Of a DNA stretch of 64,000 nt, positions 59,661-64,000 are shown in pieces. The stretch spans positions 868,001 through 932,000 of the forward strand of contig JAKUHH010000150.1 of assembly GCA_022701365.1 (NCBI GenBank), in the 5' to 3' direction. Position 1 is the first letter of the stretch, and every line of letters starts with the position of its first letter. The position numbers were made by a program, and so were the translations under genes. The notes beneath the pieces are model-generated. The model searched no databases, had not been told where the DNA came from, and saw only the letters and a list, made by a program, of their open reading frames with translations. The DNA comes from Mycocentrospora acerina. Taxonomy: Eukaryota; Ascomycota; Dothideomycetes; Pleosporales.

Positions 59661-60915
59661 TTATGCCACCTCCTCCACCATACGCCCGCTAAATGGCTTT
59701 GTCGAGGGTGGCGCACTCGATCCCGAAAAGAGACTGCCCACAGGTGCTTGCAGCCACTCTTCAGGCACACCAAGCTGCGTGCCCTTTGCGTTCTGAACAT
59801 AGCGTATAAATAGTGGGTTGGCTCTCTCAGCCTCGTCCTCGTCTTGGCCAGACTCTGTGATGCCCATAGATTTGCGTCCACGCTTGGGGGGCTGTTTCTT
59901 GAGGAGACGATTGATGGTATCCGCCTGTATCATGTTAGAAAGTTCTCAAGATGAGGAAAGTTATGAGTAGAGTACACACCTTCTCCTCCTCGAGGCGTTT
60001 CTCACTCAGATTCTTCCGTCGGCGAGCCATCTCTGCCCTACGCATGGCGTTTTCCTCTGCAGTGAAGTGCTTCTTCTTCTGCGCCTCGTTTGACAAGGCC
60101 ATGAGAGCCCCGTCACTGTCTTCATTGACCAGCGCGCGTTGGCGTCGTGTCAGTTTGCTGAGATCAGGTGTCTGGTCACGGCTCATGTCTTCGTCGCTGT
60201 CCACTTCTGCTTCCTCATCGTCGTTCCCTGCAGCCATCTCGTCATCATCGTCGCCTTCTGCATCCTCGTCTTCACCCTCAGCGTCCTCTTCCTCGCCCTC
60301 GAGATCAGAGTCTGGGTCGCTGAGCTCGTCATCATCGTCATCGTCGTCATCAAGGGCCATTTCCTTGGCCTCAACGGCGTCTTGCGGTTTGTCGAGTTTG
60401 AGTGCCGGCTTAACGGGGATGTTTTGCCTAGTGTTGACGATTATGTTTGACCCAACGTCGTCGTCCATGTCGTCGTCTTCATCGCCCTCTGCATCCATGT
60501 CGTCATCCTCGTCGCCCTCAGCATCTACATCCCCCTCCTCCTCATCGTCTTCCTCGTCGTCGTCAAGATCCATGGCGTCTGCCTCGTCGGCCTCATCGTC
60601 GTCGTCGTCATCGTCGTCGCTGTCGGCCTCGCGCACAACTCTGCTGTTGCGCGACGCGCGCTTGCCGGACACGATGTTCTGGCGGCTGACGCTCGCCTTG
60701 GCCACAGGGGGCGCGCCGGTGGCCTGTCTGAGCTTGCCGGGGGACGACTTGACGGTGAGGTGGATCGACTGGCGGCGCTCATCGGGCGAGGAGCGCTGGA
60801 TGACGGCAGCGGCGGATGTCTGGTTGGCGGTGCCGCGTCGAGGGCGCGTCGAGGGCGCGGGGGTAGGGACACTGGGGGCTGTCAGAGGCGCTGGTCGCGA
60901 GCGTAGACGGGGCAT
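59661..60915 (-). CDS. IES2: INO80 chromatin-remodelling subunit Ies2 (PAPA-1 type)
   Basis: Model: complement(join(59661..59924,59980..60915)), 399 aa, with a 55-nt intron (GTGTGT/TACAG, phase 0). The N-terminal third is basic and Pro/Ser-rich; the middle is a very acidic Asp/Glu region with internal repeats of the DAEGDEDDDMD type. The C-terminal third is the PAPA-1/Ies2 domain: DLSKLTRRQRAL, LMALSNEAQKKKHFTAEENA, RRAEMARRRKNLSEKRLEEE, then after the intron NRLLKKQPPKRGRK. Ies2 stimulates the INO80 nucleosome-remodelling ATPase in the nucleus. An upstream exon at 61203-61294 (complement) would splice in phase to 60937, giving a 437-aa form starting MTDRAAKRLRRLSTEYDDSE; see findings. Confidence 0.88.
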
Positions 60916-61559
60916 TGTGGTCGTGGACGCGGCGTTGCTGGCGGCAGTGCTGGCAAGTCGAGTCGGGCGGGCGCGTCAAGGCGGACAAGGGGAGGATTCA
61001 CGGGCGAGATGGCGATTGCGTGCACACAGAGTCATGCAGGTAGACAGGCAGGCAAGCAGACAGGCAGGCAGGCAGGCCGGCAGCAAGACAGGCCACGGTC
61101 ATAGCCGTCTCTCGCGTTCCTGGAGCTCCCCGCAGCCTCCTTGGCAGAAGAAGGCGCGATCGCTGTGTTGGGGCAGCCACAGATTGCGTGCATTGGACGT
61201 ACCTGCTGTGATGGCTGCTGTTCGCCGTCCCGTCCTCGGAATCGTCGTACTCGGTGCTCAGCCGCCGTAGCCGCTTGGCTGCTCGGTCTGTCATGGCGAC
61301 GGCGTGTGTCTGCAGTGCAGCAAGCAGCAGGAGACGGGCGCTGGGTTTGCGTAGCGTCTGCGCGTTGTTGCGCAAGCAACAATTTGCTGCTTGCGTCCAG
61401 AGAGCTCCTGCAGGTCCACATTCCCCGGATTCGCCTAGTGCTCAAAGGGGTAAGGCCGAGTGGCTGTCGACCATCTTCTCGTGAACTTCAATCGCATGCA
61501 TACATCTACAGCAAACAGCCCATCTGCCGCCTCCATCGCGGCTCTCTCTCGACAGCCAG
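60916..61559. promoter_or_regulatory. Ies2 upstream region, with CAGG repeats and a candidate first exon
   Basis: 644 bp between the Ies2 ATG at 60915 and the stop of the transcription-factor gene. It contains CAGG-type repeats at about 61037-61083 and the candidate first exon 61203-61294. A short GGCCGAGTGG stretch near 61455 looks like part of a tRNA but has no matching T-arm. Confidence 0.5.
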
Positions 61560-63637
61560 TCATGCCTCGTCGCCCTGCGTCTTTCCCATCCCCCTCGCCA
61601 GCTCCGCAATGCGCCCATCACTCGCGTCCTCTGTGGCATTCACTACATTGATCCGATCCTCGGTCTGCGCCTGTGTGTGCATGAGTGCCTTGCGTTCCTC
61701 ACGCTTGTCTGGCGGCACACCGCCATCGTTCAGCAGTGCTACATCTTCGGCCTGCATTTTCTCAATCAAAAAGTAGAAGAAGACTTCTGACAAGTAGGAA
61801 TTCTGCCCTTGATCCAGTAGTCCTTTGGCGCTCAGCACCAAGGTTGCACGAAGTGCCTTGACCTCGTCTTTGCTGACCTCTGTTTTTGCCTCTTCTGCCC
61901 TGGCTTTCCTCAGCTTCTCAAGAGTATCGAACCCAATGTGAGATAAGCTGTTCATGATGAATGTGTACCATGATTCTAAACCATGGAGCCTGTAGAACAT
62001 GTGTAAAAGTACCTCGAGACTGCTCTGTGACTGCGCAACAACTTCTGCCGGACTGAATCCAAGGTAGTCTTTCAGTGCTGTGGCATTGTCATGTTGGCCG
62101 TCAAACTTGGCCTCTTGGGTGATTAGCGCCGCAAATGTTTTTCGGACAAAAGTATGATATTGCATGCTGGTTTGAAATCAGTTCATGCCTCTAAATTATA
62201 GTTCTAATGTCACCTACTGCATCATGAGATGAAATGGAAGCACCACCACCGTTGGCGAAAGCGAGACTGGAAGGTTTTGTCGCCACTGCTTCCACCGCTG
62301 TTGAAACTCTGCGGCCTTTTCCATTGGCATTGTCTCCTCTGAGCCTCGTTCTCGTACTTGTACCGCCTGCTTAGCCAAGTCATTTGTGATGGAGTGAAAT
62401 TTGGAAAGCGCTACAAAAGTTGGGCCTAGCAACAAGGGTACCAACAATTGGGTTCGTGGGTATTGTAACCAGATCTCACCCAAGAACTTTGGAGCTGTTT
62501 GGTAATCGGGAAGTCTGGCCTTTGGGGGTGATGATATAAGCGGCTCCGTCAAGTAAAAAAAAGCAGTTACACTGGAACGACTCGTTAGCAACCGGCTGAA
62601 TGAAGTTTCACAAAAATGTTGGCTGCATACGCTTGGAGATTAAACAACGCCCACGCCGTAACAGTTTGTGCAACGCGTGTTCTTGAGTCCAAGGAGGGAT
62701 CCAACTCGGAGAAAATGTGTAACTTCTCCGCCATAAGGAGCGCCTGAGTCCTAAATCGATTTCCAATCTTATCCATGGCATTTTGCGAGTATGTCATAAA
62801 CATAATTGTGGCGGCTTGTACAGTAGTGAGCCTGTCTCTGCCGATTTCCAACTCCCAAAGGCGTTTAGCTTCAGCTTGGAATAGGTAGCCCCATGTCTGG
62901 GGGTTCCAAAACTCTGCTCGGTTACTCATAGTAGTAAGCCCATGCTAGATGGACCACATTAGTGATAGTGATTGGTGGAAACAGGGTAGGGAGAGTAGTA
63001 CACACGCAGTTGCAAGGATTGCATTGACCAGTAGAGATGAGCAAAAATCTTCATTTCCTGAAATTAAATCGTCTAAAAAGATATCCTTTTGAAAGAATGC
63101 GAAGAAGGGATACTCAAACTGGAAGTATAGCTCCAGGAGCTTTCTCAAAAAGCCGTCGTCCTCGGAGATGGACGTCCATCTCGATGGCCGCAATGTTGGT
63201 GACTGAAGGCGGGCGTCGACAATCCGTGCTGCATGGTATGGAACATCATAAAGATTGGACTGGCTTGCATGGCGATTCAACGATGGCCGAGGAACATTTG
63301 ATGCGTCCTCAAACAATGATTGATAAAGGCGTGAATGGAGATAGACGTTAGGTGCTCGTTGGAACAATGGGGTAACATCTACCGTGTATGGCAACGTAAA
63401 TCGATAGCGAGTATCTGGCTGAAGTGCTAGTTGGGCGAGCAGATTACCATCTTGCACTTGCTTAACCACATCTTGGATTTCGGCTCCTTGTCGAATCCGG
63501 CGCACAATCTCGTTAACTGCGGCAGGGGAACAAGTACGCAGAAGATGGTAGAGCTCTTCAAATGTAGTCAAATCACCTACTGACTCGAGTCGGCGTCTCT
63601 TCGACACGGATCCCGAATGTGATGTACCCTGATACAT
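61560..63637 (-). CDS. Fungal-specific transcription-factor-type protein, no DNA-binding domain seen
   Basis: Model: complement(join(61560..62166,62218..62571,62631..62944,63002..63637)), 636 aa with introns of 51, 59 and 57 nt, phases matched; the second has a GCTAAC branch-like site 12 bp before the acceptor. Residues about 20-80 carry the LYHLLRTCSPAAVNEIVRRI pattern that follows the Zn2Cys6 domain in many fungal regulators. The middle-homology domain is visible as SLLVNAILATACHGLTTMSN, WNPQTWGYLFQAEAKRLWEL, TAWALFNLQAVTAFFYL and LMMHMQYHTFVRK. Upstream sequence (to 64000) contains no C-x2-C-x6-C cluster, so the zinc cluster is absent or lies in exons outside the window. An acceptor-like CCCAG sits 20 bp before the ATG, so an upstream exon is possible. 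Confidence 0.78.
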
Positions 63638-64000
63638 GACAGCATAACAGAAGCCTGGGATATGGCAGTTTGCTTTGGACGTGAAGAGGAAGCTTGCGTG
63701 GTGAATTTTGCCAGTTTTGTTGAAAGGTACGATAAGACCTGTCTGCAAAGGTCTTCGGAGCGGATGAAATACGTGCCGCCGTGGGGATTACACATGACAA
63801 AAGTATTAGGAGCAAAGTGTGTGTGGGCTTGTAGCATAGGCTTTAGCTTCGGGTCCTTGACTTCCCTACCCCCACAACAACTCTTAATTTCGCAATACAA
63901 GGGGGGAATTTCGACTTCCCACGAGCGTGCTTAGGCGTTGCTGTGTTTTGGTGCTATTTGAACCTTCAACCAATCACGTGTCTGGTTTTATTTGATGAAG
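63638..64000 (-). promoter_or_regulatory. Upstream region of the last gene, with fused CCAAT and CACGTG motifs
   Basis: 363 bp to the window end. CCAAT at 63970-63974 runs straight into CACGTG at 63975-63980, about 335 bp upstream of the chosen ATG. Open frames here are short and carry no zinc-cluster motif. Confidence 0.5.

Noticed and set aside
59951..61270. 439-codon + strand Ser-rich open frame antisense to IES2
   Set aside because: The Ser runs are the reverse complement of the Asp/Glu codons of Ies2; there is no independent protein signal.
61450..61470. GGCCGAGTGG stretch resembling the D-arm of a Ser or Leu tRNA
   Set aside because: No T-arm GGTTCGA-type box and no acceptor stem could be found downstream.
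1..64000. Search for CRISPR arrays, tRNA or rRNA genes and intact transposons
   Set aside because: Only microsatellites and short minisatellites were seen. No spaced direct repeats, T-box motifs, transposase or reverse-transcriptase reading frames were recognised by eye.

Overview
The window is nuclear DNA of a filamentous ascomycete (Pezizomycotina), most likely a dothideomycete of the Pleosporales type. The genes are split by short GT-AG introns, mostly 46-120 nt. The fungal-only families include an AreA GATA factor ending in EWLTMSL, a Kre6/Skn1 glucanase-like protein, a fungal ADAM protease, the DASH subunit Hsk3 and a fungal-type transcription factor. I reconstructed exon structures by hand from splice sites and reading phase. 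Every spliced model below has a coding length divisible by three. No transcript data were available, and the order-level placement is inference.

Layout, left to right. 1-3072 (+) is the 3' part of a large Msp1/ATAD1-like AAA ATPase, cut by the window edge. 4123-6679 (-) is an ADAM metalloprotease. 7375-9942 (-) is acetyl-CoA synthetase, 669 aa in six exons. 11821-13158 (-) is an unknown single-pass membrane protein. 13704-16014 (-) and 16284-18245 (+) are a divergent pair: a fungal zinc-finger protein, and a protein with a HeLo-like N-terminus and a DUF7580/pseudokinase-like C-terminus. 19841-22014 (-) is KRE6/SKN1. 23869-24445 (-) is a small protein resembling nuclease A inhibitor. 25177-28021 (-) is the corepressor SSN6/CYC8, followed by about 5 kb without a recognisable gene. 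33088-33636 (-) COX12 and 33866-34403 (+) a B12D/NDUFA4-like protein form a divergent respiratory pair. 34788-35309 (-) is an RRM protein and 35633-39608 (+) the COPII coat protein SEC31. 42346-45271 (-) is the nitrogen regulator AreA, again with a long (4.7 kb) gene-free upstream region. 50006-50355 (-) HSK3 and 50637-51001 (+) a small membrane protein form another divergent pair. 53274-55126 (-) is a cytochrome P450, followed by an AT-rich stretch of about 3 kb. 58321-59442 (+) is a J-domain protein. 59661-60915 (-) is the INO80 subunit Ies2. 61560-63637 (-) is a fungal transcription-factor-type protein without a visible DNA-binding domain.

Functionally this is mostly core genome: secretion, respiration, kinetochore, chromatin remodelling, cell wall and carbon/nitrogen control (acetyl-CoA synthetase, Ssn6, AreA). 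The accessory-looking parts are the divergent zinc-finger/HeLo-like pair, the P450 with its AT-rich flank, and the last transcription factor. The most interesting candidate system is the divergent pair at 13.7-18.2 kb. Its + strand member pairs a HeLo-like helical N-terminus with a pseudokinase-like C-terminus, an order reminiscent of MLKL-type cell-death executors. I saw no CRISPR array, no intact transposon, and no tRNA or rRNA gene.
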